Positions 48,073 through 59,600 of a DNA stretch of 64,000 nt are shown here, piece by piece. Numbering within the stretch: the first letter of the stretch is position 1; each line of letters starts with the position of its first letter. The position numbers were made by a program, and so were the translations under genes. The notes under the pieces were generated by a model. It saw only the letters and a program-made list of their open reading frames with translations. It did not search any database and was not told where the DNA came from. The DNA is taken from NCBI RefSeq assembly GCF_042685265.1, contig NZ_JBHUMX010000005.1, one strand, 5' to 3'. The DNA comes from Oceanobacillus_B kapialis (GTDB lineage: Bacteria; Bacillota; Bacilli; Bacillales; Amphibacillaceae).

Positions 48073-48903
48073 TTATTTTTTACGTTTACGAACGATATAT
48101 TTATCAGTCGGCTTGTTACGTTTACGAGTTTTGTAACCAAGTGTAGGTTTGCCCCATGGTGACATTGGTGATTTACGTCCGATTGGTGCACGTCCTTCAC
48201 CACCACCGTGTGGGTGATCGTTAGGGTTCATTACAGAACCACGAACTGTAGGGCGTTTGCCTAACCAGCGAGAACGACCAGCTTTACCAATACGTACAAG
48301 CTCATGTTCTAAGTTTCCAACCTGGCCAACAGTTGCACGGCAAGTTGTAAGAATCAAGCGAACTTCACCTGAAGCTAAACGAACAAGTGTGTACTTTTCT
48401 TCACGACCAAGAATTTGTGCCTCAGCACCAGCAGAACGAGCTAATTGTCCACCGCGTCCTGGTTTTAATTCAACGTTATGAATGATTGTACCAACTGGAA
48501 TGTTAGCTAGTGGAAGTGCGTTACCTACTTTGATATCCGCATCTACACCAGATTCAATTTTTTGATCTACTTTTAGTCCTTTTGGAGCTAAAATGTAGCG
48601 TTTTTCCCCATCAGCGTAATGAATTAATGCAATGTTAGCTGAACGGTTTGGATCATACTCAATAGTAGCAACGCGTCCTGGTATACCATCTTTATCGCGT
48701 TTGAAGTCGATAATACGGTAATGACGCTTATGACCGCCACCTTGATGACGAACAGTTAGTTTCCCTTGGTTGTTACGACCGCCACGTTTGTATAGTGGGC
48801 TTAAAAGGGATTTCTCTGGAGTGTCTGTAGTGATTTCCGCGAAATCAGATACTGACATATTACGTCTTCCGTTTGACGTTGGTTTGAATTTTTTAATCGC
48901 CAT
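48073..48903 (-). CDS. rplB: Ribosomal protein L2 (uL2)
   Basis: A 276-residue primary 23S rRNA-binding protein, needed for subunit association and peptidyl transfer. Contains GGGHKRHYRIIDFKRDKDGI, the conserved MNPNDHPHGGGEGRAPIG loop near the catalytic centre, and basic C-terminal tail. Full length. Confidence 0.98.
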   Translation of the reverse strand: MAIKKFKPTSNGRRNMSVSDFAEITTDTPEKSLLSPLYKRGGRNNQGKLTVRHQGGGHKRHYRIIDFKRDKDGIPGRVATIEYDPNRSANIALIHYADGEKRYILAPKGLKVDQKIESGVDADIKVGNALPLANIPVGTIIHNVELKPGRGGQLARSAGAEAQILGREEKYTLVRLASGEVRLILTTCRATVGQVGNLEHELVRIGKAGRSRWLGKRPTVRGSVMNPNDHPHGGGEGRAPIGRKSPMSPWGKPTLGYKTRKRNKPTDKYIVRKRKK

Positions 48904-48934
48904 CTTGTTTTCCCTCCTTCTCGAGATTTTCTAG

Positions 48935-49222
48935 TTAACCTTCAAAAATATCCAGTTCTTTACTGTCTTCTGAAAGTTGAACGATAGCTTTTTTGCGGTC
49001 TGGACGGTAACCACCGTATCTACCCATCCGCTTGAATTTACCTTTAAGGTTCATTGTGTTAACTTTTTCAACTTTAACGCCAAAAACAACTTCGATAGCA
49101 TTTTTAATCTCTGTCTTGTTGGCTTTTGTACTTACTTCAAACGTGTATTTCTTTTGTTCCATTAAGTCAGCAGAATTCTCTGTAATGACAGGGCGCTTAA
49201 TAATATCACGTGGATCTTTCAT
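48935..49222 (-). CDS. rplW: Ribosomal protein L23 (uL23)
   Basis: A 95-residue protein at the exit tunnel, docking site for trigger factor and SRP. Starts MKDPRDIIKRPVITENSADL; KVEKVNTMNLKGKFKRMGRY is typical. Its start overlaps the rplD stop by one base. Confidence 0.97.
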   Translation of the reverse strand: MKDPRDIIKRPVITENSADLMEQKKYTFEVSTKANKTEIKNAIEVVFGVKVEKVNTMNLKGKFKRMGRYGGYRPDRKKAIVQLSEDSKELDIFEG

Positions 49223-49845
49223 TATGCAAGCACCTCCCCTGCTTTTTCAGCTGCATCCTTCGTTAGGATCAGCTTGTCATGCGTAAGCAAATCTAGAACA
49301 TTCACTTCTTCTACAGTTAGTACTTTAACTGATTGAAGATTGTTAGCGGAACGGATAACCGTTTCGTCTTTATCAGCAGTGACGATCAATGCTTTTGTCT
49401 CTACGTTAAGAGCTTGAAGCATGTTCACTACTTCTTTTGTTTTAGGAACTTCCATCGCTAGGCTTTCTAATACTACTAGATTTTCTTCTTGAACTTTAGA
49501 AGAAAGTGCAGATCTTAGCGCTAGACGACGTACCTTTTTAGGTAGTTTATAGCTATAGCTGCGTGGTGTTGGACCAAATACAGTTCCGCCACCTACCCAT
49601 TGTGGAGAGCGAATGGAACCTTGACGCGCACGACCTGTTCCTTTTTGACGCCATGGTTTACGACCACCACCGCGTACGTCAGAACGACCTTTAACAGCAT
49701 GAGTTCCTTGACGCAAAGATGCGCGTTGCATTACTACTGCTTCATGTAAAACATGTGTGTTTGGCTCAATTCCAAATACGGAATCATTTAATTCCAAATC
49801 ACCAGCTTGTGAACCGTCTTGTTTAAATAGTGCTACTTTAGGCAT
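49222..49845 (-). CDS. rplD: Ribosomal protein L4 (uL4)
   Basis: A 207-residue protein with a globular part and a long loop (GGGRKPWRQKGTGRARQGSI) that reaches the tunnel constriction; no macrolide-type insertion noticed. Starts MPKVALFKQDGSQAGDLELN. In E. coli L4 represses the S10 operon; Bacillus is thought to regulate differently. Confidence 0.97.
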   Translation of the reverse strand: MPKVALFKQDGSQAGDLELNDSVFGIEPNTHVLHEAVVMQRASLRQGTHAVKGRSDVRGGGRKPWRQKGTGRARQGSIRSPQWVGGGTVFGPTPRSYSYKLPKKVRRLALRSALSSKVQEENLVVLESLAMEVPKTKEVVNMLQALNVETKALIVTADKDETVIRSANNLQSVKVLTVEEVNVLDLLTHDKLILTKDAAEKAGEVLA

Positions 49846-49871
49846 GACATATCCTCCCTTCGTGTGTGTGA

Positions 49872-50501
49872 TTAGTTAGCCTTTATTGCACTCGTAACTT
49901 TTACGAATGATTTTTTTGCACCTGGTACATTACCTTTAATTAATAGCAGGTTGCGTTCAGCATCCACGCTAACAACTTCAAGGTTTTGAATTGTTACTTG
50001 TGTTCCACCCATTTGACCTGGCAGTGGACGTCCTTTGAAAACACGCATTGGGTCAACAGCACCTAGAGAACCAGGGCTTCTGTGGTAGTGAGAACCATGG
50101 GACATCGGTCCACGTTGTTGATTGTGGCGCTTGATAGAACCTTGGAATCCTTTCCCTTTCGTTGTACCTGTTACGTCGATTTTGTCTCCTGCTTGAAAAA
50201 TTTCAACGCTGATTTCTTGACCAACTTCGTGTTCGTCAAGGTTCGCGTCACGGATTTCACGAACGTAGCGCTTAGGGGCTGTGTTTGCTTTGTCAGCATG
50301 GCCTTTTTCCGCTTTGTTAGTACGTGATCCTTTTTCATCAGCAAAACCGATTTGCAGTGCTTCATAGCCATCATTTTCTAATGTTCTTTTCTGCAGAACT
50401 ACGTTTGGCTCAGCTTGAATTACAGTCACAGGTACTAATTCACCAGTTTCAGAAAATAGCTGAGTCATGCCGATTTTACGACCTAAGATTCCTTTCGTCA
50501 T
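49872..50501 (-). CDS. rplC: Ribosomal protein L3 (uL3)
   Basis: A 209-residue protein with a loop close to the peptidyl transferase centre. Starts MTKGILGRKIGMTQLFSETG; contains GTTKGKGFQGSIKRHNQQRG and HYHRSPGSLGAVDPMRVFKG. Start follows AGGAGGTGTAACGG. Second gene of the S10 group. Confidence 0.97.
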   Translation of the reverse strand: MTKGILGRKIGMTQLFSETGELVPVTVIQAEPNVVLQKRTLENDGYEALQIGFADEKGSRTNKAEKGHADKANTAPKRYVREIRDANLDEHEVGQEISVEIFQAGDKIDVTGTTKGKGFQGSIKRHNQQRGPMSHGSHYHRSPGSLGAVDPMRVFKGRPLPGQMGGTQVTIQNLEVVSVDAERNLLLIKGNVPGAKKSFVKVTSAIKAN

Positions 50502-50531
50502 CCGTTACACCTCCTATAGTAAAACATTTAT

Positions 50532-50840
50532 TTATAGTTTAATTTCAATATCAACACCAGATGGTAAGTCAAGACGCATTAGTGAATCGACAGTTTGTGG
50601 TGTTGGGTTAACAATATCGATAAGACGTTTATGTGTACGCATTTCGAATTGTTCACGTGAATCCTTGTACTTGTGCACCGCACGTAGTACTGTGTAAACT
50701 GATCTTTCTGTAGGTAATGGAATCGGACCAGACACACTAGCACCTGAACGTTTCGCAGTATCTACGATTTTCTCAGCTGATTGATCTAAAATACGGTGAT
50801 CATAAGCTTTCAAACGAATTCTAATCTTCTCTTTTGCCAT
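50532..50840 (-). CDS. rpsJ: Ribosomal protein S10 (uS10) / NusE
   Basis: A 102-residue protein of the small-subunit head that also acts as the antitermination factor NusE with NusB on rRNA boxA. Typical AKEKIRIRLKAYDHRILDQS, GPIPLPTERSVYTVLRAVHK and QFEMRTHKRLIDIVNPTPQT. First gene of the S10 operon; GAAGGAGGG precedes the ATG. Confidence 0.98.
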   Translation of the reverse strand: MAKEKIRIRLKAYDHRILDQSAEKIVDTAKRSGASVSGPIPLPTERSVYTVLRAVHKYKDSREQFEMRTHKRLIDIVNPTPQTVDSLMRLDLPSGVDIEIKL

Positions 50841-50970
50841 TATTTTCCCTCCTTCTCGCCCATATTATTATAGACATTCTCCACGAAAATATCTCGACAA
50901 CCCGCCATGGCAAAGGGGCCGGGTGTGCCAACAACCTTCCGCTTCATCGCCTTTGATGACCAACATTCTT
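50841..50970 (-). promoter_or_regulatory. Leader of the S10 operon
   Basis: About 130 nt of untranslated leader. Its GC-rich middle (CACACCCGGCCCCTTTGCCA followed by TGGCGGGTTGTCGAG) can form pairs such as TTGGCACACCCG/CGGGTTGTCGA and GGCC...; it looks like the structured S10 leader of other bacilli from memory. No small frame noticed. Confidence 0.45.
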
Positions 50971-50999
50971 ATTATATAGAATTTGGGTGGTCATTGCAA
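50971..50999 (-). promoter_or_regulatory. S10 operon promoter
   Basis: On the minus strand TTGCAA (50999-50994), 17-bp spacer, TATAAT (50976-50971). Confidence 0.75.
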
Positions 51000-51149
51000 C
51001 CCCTTTTGTGAAAAACATTCATTGGGTCGCACATCTATGTATTATACTAACTATCACTAGTAAAATCAAGGGTGTGTGGGAATTCTCTTTATTAACATTT
51101 GGGAGTTAAACCTGATTTAAGGATTAGGAGTTTTATTTGGAGTGGGGTG

Positions 51150-51548
51150 TGGTTGATTGGATGGTTTTTTTGGTTGATTGGGTGTTGCGTTTGGTTGATT
51201 GGCTTTTGCACGTGGTTGATTGACCGTCGCATATGGTTGATTGGCTTTGTCGCGCGGTTGATTGAACGGCGTACTTGGTTGATTGGCTACTGCACGCGGT
51301 TGATTGAACAACGCATTTGGTTGATTGAGTGTTGCCTTTGGTTGATTGGCAATTGGGTGTGGTTGATTAGACGCCGCATTTGGTTGATTGGCTATTGCGT
51401 TTGGTTGATTGGCTCTGGCGAATGGTTGATTAGGTGCTACGTTTGGTTGATTGGCTGCTGCGCGTGGTTGATTGGACGCCACAAATGGTCGAATGGCTTT
51501 GGCATATGGTTGATTGACCGTCACACATGGTCGATTGGTTGCCACGTC
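51150..51548. repeat. Minisatellite of nineteen 21-bp units between tuf and rpsJ
   Basis: Nineteen units exactly 21 bp apart (first at 51150, last at 51528). Each has a nearly fixed half, TGGTTGATTGGC (occasional changes such as TGGTTGATTGAC, TGGTTGATTAGG, TGGTCGATTGGT), and a 9-bp half that differs in almost every unit (for example TATTGCGTT, CGTCGCATA, AATTGGGTG). The minus strand reads as (NQPxAxx)n and the plus strand as (WLIGxxx)n, both without stops, but neither has a convincing start. The flanks are the tuf terminator and the S10 promoter region. Confidence 0.92.
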
Positions 51549-51593
51549 TCGTTTGGTTATTGAATTATTACCTCCCCGCACACAAAAATACAT

Positions 51594-51621
51594 AAAAAAA
51601 GACTGCGCACGGAGCGCAGCC
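51594..51621 (-). terminator. tuf terminator
   Basis: On the minus strand GGCTGCGC pairs with GCGCAGTC (8 bp, 5-nt loop) followed by T7; about 15 bp after the tuf stop. Confidence 0.9.
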
Positions 51622-51636
51622 TTTTCGGTATTGTTA

Positions 51637-52827
<1,191 letters not shown>

Positions 52828-52947
52828 TTATAGTTCCTCCTTTAAATAAATAAAAGTATTTGTAGAATTTATGTGTAGCTAAGAAACAACGCTAGATTAT
52901 TTCTTAGCCTTCACTAAAGTTATACTTTAGTTACAGGAAAAAATCAA

Positions 52948-55026
52948 TTATTCACCTGTATTTTTCTTGATAATTTCTTCAGAGATGCTTTTCGGTACTT
53001 CTTCATAGTGATCGAAATGCATTGTGAAGACACCGCGTCCTTGCGTGTTAGAACGTAATGCAGTTGCATAACCGAACATTTCAGATAAAGGAACGAATCC
53101 TCTAACCACCTGTGCAGTTCCACGTGCTTCCATTCCTTCTACACGGCCACGTCGGCTTGTTACGTCACCCATGATATCTCCAAGGTATTCCTCAGGGATA
53201 ACAATTTCTACTTTAGCGATTGGCTCAAGTAAAACTGGGTTACATTTGTTTTTCGCCGCTTTAAGTGCCATTGATCCAGCAATCTTAAACGCCATTTCGT
53301 TTGAATCCACATCATGGTAGCTTCCATCGTATAGAGATGCTTTCACATCGATTAGTGGATAGCCAGCTAATACACCATTTTCCATCGCTTCTTCAATACC
53401 TGCTTCAACAGAACCGATGTATTCACGTGGTACCACACCACCAACAATTTTGTTTTCAAATTCAAAGCCGGCGCCTTCTTCGTTTGGCTCAAATTTAACC
53501 CAAACGTGCCCGTACTGTCCACGACCACCAGACTGACGTACGAATTTACCTTCGACTTCAGCTGCTGCACGGAATGTTTCACGGTATGCCACTTGTGGCG
53601 CACCAACATTCGCTTCTACTTTGAATTCACGCTTTAGACGGTCAACAATGATATCAAGGTGAAGCTCACCCATACCAGAGATAATCGTTTGACCAGTTTC
53701 AGCGTTTGTTTCTGTTCTGAAAGTAGGATCCTCTTCAGCTAGTTTACCTAAAGCAATAGCCATTTTGTCCTGGTCGGCTTTTGTTTTAGGTTCAATAGCT
53801 ACGCCAATTACCGGCTCTGGGAAGTCCATGGATTCTAGGATAACAGAATCCTTTTCATCACAAAGTGTATCACCAGTTGTTGTATCTTTAAGACCAACAG
53901 CTGCAGCAATTTCACCAGAATAAACTCTTGAAATCTCTTCACGAGAGTTGGCGTGCATCTGTAGGATACGACCGACACGTTCGCGTTTGTCTTTCACAGA
54001 GTTTTTCACATAAGAACCAGAGTCTAAAGTTCCAGAGTATACGCGGAAGAATGTTAACTTACCTACGAATGGATCTGTCATTACTTTAAATGCTAGTGCA
54101 GAGAAAGGTGCGCTATCATCTGACGGACGAGTTACTTTCTCTTCTGTTTGAGGGATAACCCCTTCAATAGCAGCAACATCAGTTGGTGCTGGAAGATAGT
54201 CGATAACACCATCAAGCATTAATTGAACACCTTTGTTTTTGAAAGCTGATCCACAGAACACTGGGTAGAATTCTACGTCAAGTGTTCCTTGACGAATTGC
54301 GTTTTTCAATTCTTCGTTAGAGATTTCTTCTCCTTCTAAGAATTTCATCATTAGCTCTTCATCAAGCTCAGACACAGCTTCAATAAGGCTAGCACGTAGC
54401 TCTTCTGCTTTTTCTTTGTACTCGGCAGGAATCTCACGAGACTCTGCTTTTGTACCAAGATCATCAAGATAGAAGTGAGCTTCCATGTTTACAAGGTCAA
54501 TGATACCTTCGAAGTCATCTTCAGCACCAATTGGTAATTGTACTGGGTGTGCATTTGCACCAAGACGATCTTTCAAAGTGCCTGTAGAATAAAGGAAGTC
54601 TGCACCGAGTTTATCCATTTTGTTAATGAATACAATTCTTGGTACGCCATACGTTGTAGCCTGACGCCAAACTGTTTCTGTTTGTGGTTCAACACCTGAT
54701 TGAGCATCTAGAACCGTAACAGCACCATCAAGTACGCGTAGGGAACGCTCAACCTCTACAGTGAAGTCTACGTGTCCAGGTGTATCAATAATGTTGATAC
54801 GGTGGTCTTTCCATGCAGCAGTTGTCGCAGCGGATGTAATTGTAATTCCGCGCTCTTGTTCCTGCTCCATCCAGTCCATTTGAGAAGCACCTTCATGTGT
54901 TTCACCAATCTTATGAATACGTCCTGTGTAGAAAAGAATACGCTCAGTAGTAGTGGTTTTACCTGCATCAATGTGTGCCATAATTCCAATATTACGCGTC
55001 TTTTCCAAGGAGAACTCTCTAGCCAT
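52948..55026 (-). CDS. fusA: Elongation factor G
   Basis: A 692-residue translocase GTPase. G1 AHIDAGKTTTTERI, G3 DTPGHVDF, G4 NKMDKLGADF; domains II-V follow, with domain IV near GGRGQYGHVWVKFEP and the C-terminal VPLSEMFGYATALRSNTQGR. It moves tRNA and mRNA after peptide transfer and helps split ribosomes with RRF. Located between rpsG and tuf. No change typical of fusidic-acid resistance was looked for in detail. Confidence 0.98.
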   Translation of the reverse strand: MAREFSLEKTRNIGIMAHIDAGKTTTTERILFYTGRIHKIGETHEGASQMDWMEQEQERGITITSAATTAAWKDHRINIIDTPGHVDFTVEVERSLRVLDGAVTVLDAQSGVEPQTETVWRQATTYGVPRIVFINKMDKLGADFLYSTGTLKDRLGANAHPVQLPIGAEDDFEGIIDLVNMEAHFYLDDLGTKAESREIPAEYKEKAEELRASLIEAVSELDEELMMKFLEGEEISNEELKNAIRQGTLDVEFYPVFCGSAFKNKGVQLMLDGVIDYLPAPTDVAAIEGVIPQTEEKVTRPSDDSAPFSALAFKVMTDPFVGKLTFFRVYSGTLDSGSYVKNSVKDKRERVGRILQMHANSREEISRVYSGEIAAAVGLKDTTTGDTLCDEKDSVILESMDFPEPVIGVAIEPKTKADQDKMAIALGKLAEEDPTFRTETNAETGQTIISGMGELHLDIIVDRLKREFKVEANVGAPQVAYRETFRAAAEVEGKFVRQSGGRGQYGHVWVKFEPNEEGAGFEFENKIVGGVVPREYIGSVEAGIEEAMENGVLAGYPLIDVKASLYDGSYHDVDSNEMAFKIAGSMALKAAKNKCNPVLLEPIAKVEIVIPEEYLGDIMGDVTSRRGRVEGMEARGTAQVVRGFVPLSEMFGYATALRSNTQGRGVFTMHFDHYEEVPKSISEEIIKKNTGE

Positions 55027-55067
55027 GTATTCTTCTCCTTCCTAAAATAAGGTATAGTTTGTGTAAC

Positions 55068-55538
55068 TTACCAACGGTAGTGAGCGAATGCTTTGTTCGC
55101 TTCCGCCATTTTGTGCATTTCTTCGCGACGTTTCACTGAAGCTCCTGTGTTGTTTGAAGCATCCAGAATTTCGTTAGCAAGACGTTCTTCCATTGTCTTT
55201 TCTCCGCGTAGGCGAGAATAGTTAACGATGTAACGTAGTCCTAGAGCCTGACGGCGTTCTGGGCGAACCTCCATCGGTACTTGGTAGTTTGATCCACCAA
55301 CACGACGTGCGCGTACTTCTAGTACAGGCATTACGTTTTTCATAGCTTGTTCAAATACTTCCATAGCGTTTTGGCCGCTTCTCTCACTTACAAGTTCAAA
55401 TGCATTGTAGAGAATTTTTTGTGCAATTCCGCGCTTACCATCAATCATGATCTGGTTGATTAAGCGAGTCACAAGTTTTGAATTATAAAGTGGATCTGGC
55501 AAGACATCGCGCTTAGGTACTGGTCCTTTACGTGGCAT
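55068..55538 (-). CDS. rpsG: Ribosomal protein S7 (uS7)
   Basis: A 156-residue head protein that starts assembly of the 16S 3' domain. Starts MPRKGPVPKRDVLPDPLYNS at 55538, after AGGAGGAGGACAT; an upstream in-frame ATG at 55568 is rejected for lack of a site. Contains VGGSNYQVPMEVRPERRQAL. Full length. Confidence 0.97.
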   Translation of the reverse strand: MPRKGPVPKRDVLPDPLYNSKLVTRLINQIMIDGKRGIAQKILYNAFELVSERSGQNAMEVFEQAMKNVMPVLEVRARRVGGSNYQVPMEVRPERRQALGLRYIVNYSRLRGEKTMEERLANEILDASNNTGASVKRREEMHKMAEANKAFAHYRW

Positions 55539-55586
55539 ATGTCCTCCTCCTTTCCTATCTATGATCATGCGAGACGTGCGTCACGC

Positions 55587-56000
55587 TTATTTTTTAGGTC
55601 TTTTCGTACCGTATTTAGAACGGCCTTGGGAACGACCTTCAACTCCTGCAGTATCAAGTGCTCCACGAACAATGTGATAACGCACACCAGGTAAGTCTTT
55701 TACACGTCCACCACGAAGCAATACAACACTGTGCTCCTGTAGATTGTGTCCAATTCCTGGGATATATGCAGTTACCTCCATGTTGTTAGAAAGACGAACA
55801 CGCGCATATTTACGAAGTGCAGAGTTCGGTTTCTTTGGAGTAAGTGTACCCACACGTGTACAAACCCCACGTTTTTGTGGAGAGTTTTGGTCAGTTAGTT
55901 TCTTTTGGAAACTGTTGTAGCCTTTGTTAAGTGCTGGAGAGTCAGACTTTTTAGGCTTGCTCACACGACCTTTACGTACTAGTTGGTTAATAGTTGGCAT
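55587..56000 (-). CDS. rpsL: Ribosomal protein S12 (uS12)
   Basis: A 137-residue decoding-centre protein. Key stretches TPKKPNSALRKYARVRLSNN and GGRVKDLPGVRYHIVRGALD carry the Lys residues whose change gives streptomycin resistance elsewhere; both are wild type here. Start MPTINQLVRKGRVSKPKKSD follows GGAGGAAAAC. First gene of the str operon proper. Confidence 0.97.
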   Translation of the reverse strand: MPTINQLVRKGRVSKPKKSDSPALNKGYNSFQKKLTDQNSPQKRGVCTRVGTLTPKKPNSALRKYARVRLSNNMEVTAYIPGIGHNLQEHSVVLLRGGRVKDLPGVRYHIVRGALDTAGVEGRSQGRSKYGTKRPKK

Positions 56001-56149
56001 TTTGTTTTCCTCCCTTCCGGATTAATAATAGTCATAAAATAAACTGGCAACAACCTCTGCAAAGATGGTTGTTTGTAATACCACACAGCCAGGTGGTTCA
56101 TCTTTTGGTAAAAAACAAAGCTTCAACGATTTTTCATTCGTTAAAACTA

Positions 56150-56401
56150 TTATCTTCTGATCGCTACTGTTGAGGCGCCCACTTCAATACCGCAAGCTGC
56201 ACCTAGCTTTTTCATTGAATCTACTCGCTGACAAGGTATTCCAAGTTCATCTGCTAAACTTGCAACCTTTTGCGTTATTTGCCTGTCAGCGTCATCAGCC
56301 ACCACAACTTCACTTATTTCACCATTTTTCATGGCTTTAAGTGTTTGTTTTGTACCGATAACTATCCGTGATTTAACCTGTGCTACTTTTTCATAAGACA
56401 T
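56150..56401 (-). CDS. ybxF: L7Ae-family protein YbxF (RplGB type)
   Basis: An 83-residue L7Ae/L30e/S12e-fold protein (RIVIGTKQTLKAMKNGEISE, VVVADDADRQITQKVASLAD, GAACGIEVGASTVAIRR). Bacillus YbxF binds kink-turn RNA and associates loosely with the ribosome. Located between rpoC and rpsL as in B. subtilis. Start ATG follows GGAGGATATGAG. Confidence 0.92.
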   Translation of the reverse strand: MSYEKVAQVKSRIVIGTKQTLKAMKNGEISEVVVADDADRQITQKVASLADELGIPCQRVDSMKKLGAACGIEVGASTVAIRR

Positions 56402-56535
56402 CTCATATCCTCCAAAGCAACAAGTGTAATCAGAAGCACCTTGAATATCTTACCATTCACATTTTTTAATGTCAATATGATTTGAAATATTTTTCGGTAC
56501 TTCTAATCTTCATCCCTTGTTTTTAACCTAAAGGA

Positions 56536-56590
56536 GCGAGGACCAGTTGCTAGTTACTTGCAACTATCTGTTGTTCTTCTGGCCCTCGGC
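56536..56590 (-). other. Long stem-loop between rpoC and ybxF
   Basis: GCCGAGGGCCAG pairs with TGGTCCTCGC, and inside it GTTGC pairs with GCAAC. The following sequence (TCCTTTAGG) is only weakly T-rich, so it may be a partial terminator or a processing site separating rpoBC from the str genes. Confidence 0.55.
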
Positions 56591-56615
56591 TTTAAGCATT
56601 GGTAAGCTTCCCCTG

Positions 56616-59600
56616 CTATTGTATGGTTTCTGTTTCTACTGATTCTTCTTCTGTTGTCTCTTGTTCTTCCAGCTCATCAAGAGATGCTTTCACTTTACGG
56701 TAACGTTGCATTCCTGTACCTGCTGGAACGAGCTTACCGATGATTACATTCTCTTTCAAGCCAAGAAGTTCATCACGTTTTCCTTTGATCGCTGCATCTG
56801 TAAGAACACGAGTTGTTTCCTGGAAGGACGCAGCAGACAAGAAGGAATCTGTTTCAAGAGATGCTTTTGTAATACCAAGCAATACCGGTTTCCCGATTGC
56901 TGGCTGTGCTCCCTCGTTCAGTACCGTATGGTTCGCATCGCGGAACTGGTGAATTTCTAGTAATGATCCCGGAAGTACACTTGTATCTCCTGAGTCAACT
57001 ACTCGAATTTTACGAAGCATTTGGCGAACCATTACCTCGACGTGTTTATCACCAATCTCCACACCTTGCATGCGGTATACGCGTTGTACTTCGCGGAGTA
57101 GATAATCCTGCACACCTTCTACACCTTGGATGCGTAGAAGATCTTTTGGATCGACAGAACCTTCTGTAAGTTCCTGTCCAGCAATCACTGTATCTCCAAC
57201 GCTGACCTTCATACGAGCGTTATAAGGTACTGCGTAAGCGCGTTGCTCTACTTCGCTCTGCACGATGATTTCTTGTTTATCTTTTACTTCTTTAATTTCT
57301 TGAACTGTACCATGAACTTCACTGATTACAGCCTGACCTTTTGGATTACGTGCTTCAAACAGCTCTTGGATACGCGGTAGACCTTGTGTAATATCGTCTC
57401 CCGCAACACCACCTGTATGGAAGGTACGCATTGTTAGCTGTGTACCTGGCTCACCGATAGATTGTGCTGCAATAATTCCTACTGCTTCACCAACCTCCAC
57501 ATCGGCTCCAGTTGCAAGGTTACGACCATAACATTTTTGACATACGCCATGTTTTGTATTACATGTGAATGCTGTACGGATTGTAACTTCTTCGATACCA
57601 GCTTCAATGATTTGCTTCGCCTGGTCTTCTGAAATCAATTCGTTATGCTCTACAATAACGTCATTAGTTTCAGGGTGTTTTACAGTATGGAAAGCAGTAC
57701 GTCCAATTAGACGGTCAAGTAATGGTTCAATTACTTCTGAGCCATCTGTTAAGGCAGAAACTGTTAAGCCTCTATCTGTACCACAATCATCTTCACGGAC
57801 AATAACATCTTGGGCTACATCAACGAGACGACGGGTCAAGTAACCTGAGTCCGCTGTTTTCAGAGCCGTATCGGCAAGACCTTTACGTGCACCGTGAGTT
57901 GAAATAAAGTACTCAAGAACCGTAAGTCCTTCACGGAAACTTGATTTAATCGGTAATTCAATGATCTTACCAGCCGGGTTGGCCATTAGACCACGCATAC
58001 CAGCAAGCTGCGTGAAGTTAGATGCGTTACCCCTTGCTCCTGAATCACTCATCATGAAGATAGGGTTACGATTGCTTAGTGAGCTCATCAGTTTTTCCTG
58101 GATATTATCCTTCGCCTGAGACCAGACAGCAATAACTCTGTCGTAGCGTTCTTCCTCTGTAATTAAACCACGACGGAATTGTTTTAGGACATTATCCACT
58201 TTCTTCTGAGCTTCTTCAAGAATCGTTTGCTTCTCTGCTAATACCACGATGTCAGAAATACCAACCGTCATACCTGCTTTTGTAGAATAGCTGAATCCTA
58301 GATCCTTCATTCTATCAAGCATTTTAGACGTTTCACTGATCTTAAATCGTTTAAAGACTTCCGCGATGATATCACCAAGGAATCCTTTTTTAAACGGCTT
58401 AATAATCTCACGTGATTTAATTTCTTCCTTGATATTTGTGCCACTAGCCACAAAGTATTTCTCAGGTGTTTTAACCTCTAAGTTGCTTTGTGTTGGCTCA
58501 TTAATATAAGGGAACGAGTCAGGAAGGATATTATTAAAAATTAACTTCCCTACCGTTGTGATAAGCAACTGATTGTGTTGCTCAGCTGTAAATGTTTTAT
58601 TATTCAAGCTTGATGCATGAACGGCAATCCGTGTATGCAGATGTACGTAACCATTTTGATAAGAAAGAACTGCTTCATCAAGATCTTTAAAGACAGCACC
58701 TTCTCCAACAGCATCCTCGCGTTCCAGTGTTAGGTAATAGTTTCCTAATACCATATCCTGTGAAGGTGTAACAACTGGTTTTCCATCTTTCGGATTTAGA
58801 ATGTTTTGTGCTGCAAGCATTAGAATACGGGCTTCTGCTTGTGCTTCAGCAGATAGCGGTACGTGAACAGCCATTTGGTCCCCGTCAAAGTCGGCGTTAT
58901 ATGCTGTACATACGAGCGGGTGTAGACGAATTGCACGTCCCTCTACCAATGTCGGCTCAAACGCCTGAATTCCTAATCTGTGAAGGGTTGGTGCACGGTT
59001 AAGCAATACCGGATGCTCCTTGATTACTTCTTCCAATACGTCCCAAACCTCTGGATGGACACGCTCAATTTTCCGCTTAGCAGATTTGATATTGTGCGCT
59101 AACCCTTTTTCCACAAGCTCTTTCATGATAAATGGTTTGAAAAGCTCTAGTGCCATTTCCTTTGGCAGACCACACTGGTACATTTTAAGATGTGGACCTA
59201 CGACGATAACGGAACGACCAGAGTAATCCACACGTTTACCAAGTAAGTTTTGACGGAAACGACCTTGCTTCCCTTTAAGCATGTGTGAAAGGGATTTAAG
59301 TGGTCTATTACCAGGACCCGTTACCGGACGTCCACGACGACCATTATCAATTAATGCGTCAACTGCTTCTTGAAGCATACGCTTTTCGTTTTGCACGATA
59401 ATGCTCGGTGCACCAAGATCCAATAGACGTTTAAGTCTGTTGTTACGGTTGATTACACGGCGATATAGATCGTTTAAATCAGAAGTCGCAAAACGACCAC
59501 CGTCAAGTTGTACCATTGGACGGATTTCTGGTGGAATGACTGGTAGTACATCCAATACCATCCAAGAAGTATCATTTCCAGAATTACGGAACGATTCTAG

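Noticed and set aside
43253..50374. Many overlapping alternative frames in the ribosomal cluster
   Set aside because: They are shadows of well-recognised ribosomal protein genes in other frames and have no start signals.
51150..51548. A CRISPR array
   Set aside because: Fixed parts of 12 bp and variable parts of 9 bp are far too short, the repeat is not palindromic in the usual way, and no cas genes are present.
51099..51563. A plus-strand frame of WLIG repeats resembling a membrane protein
   Set aside because: No ribosome-binding site or promoter; the Trp-rich repeats come from the TGGTTGATTGG core.
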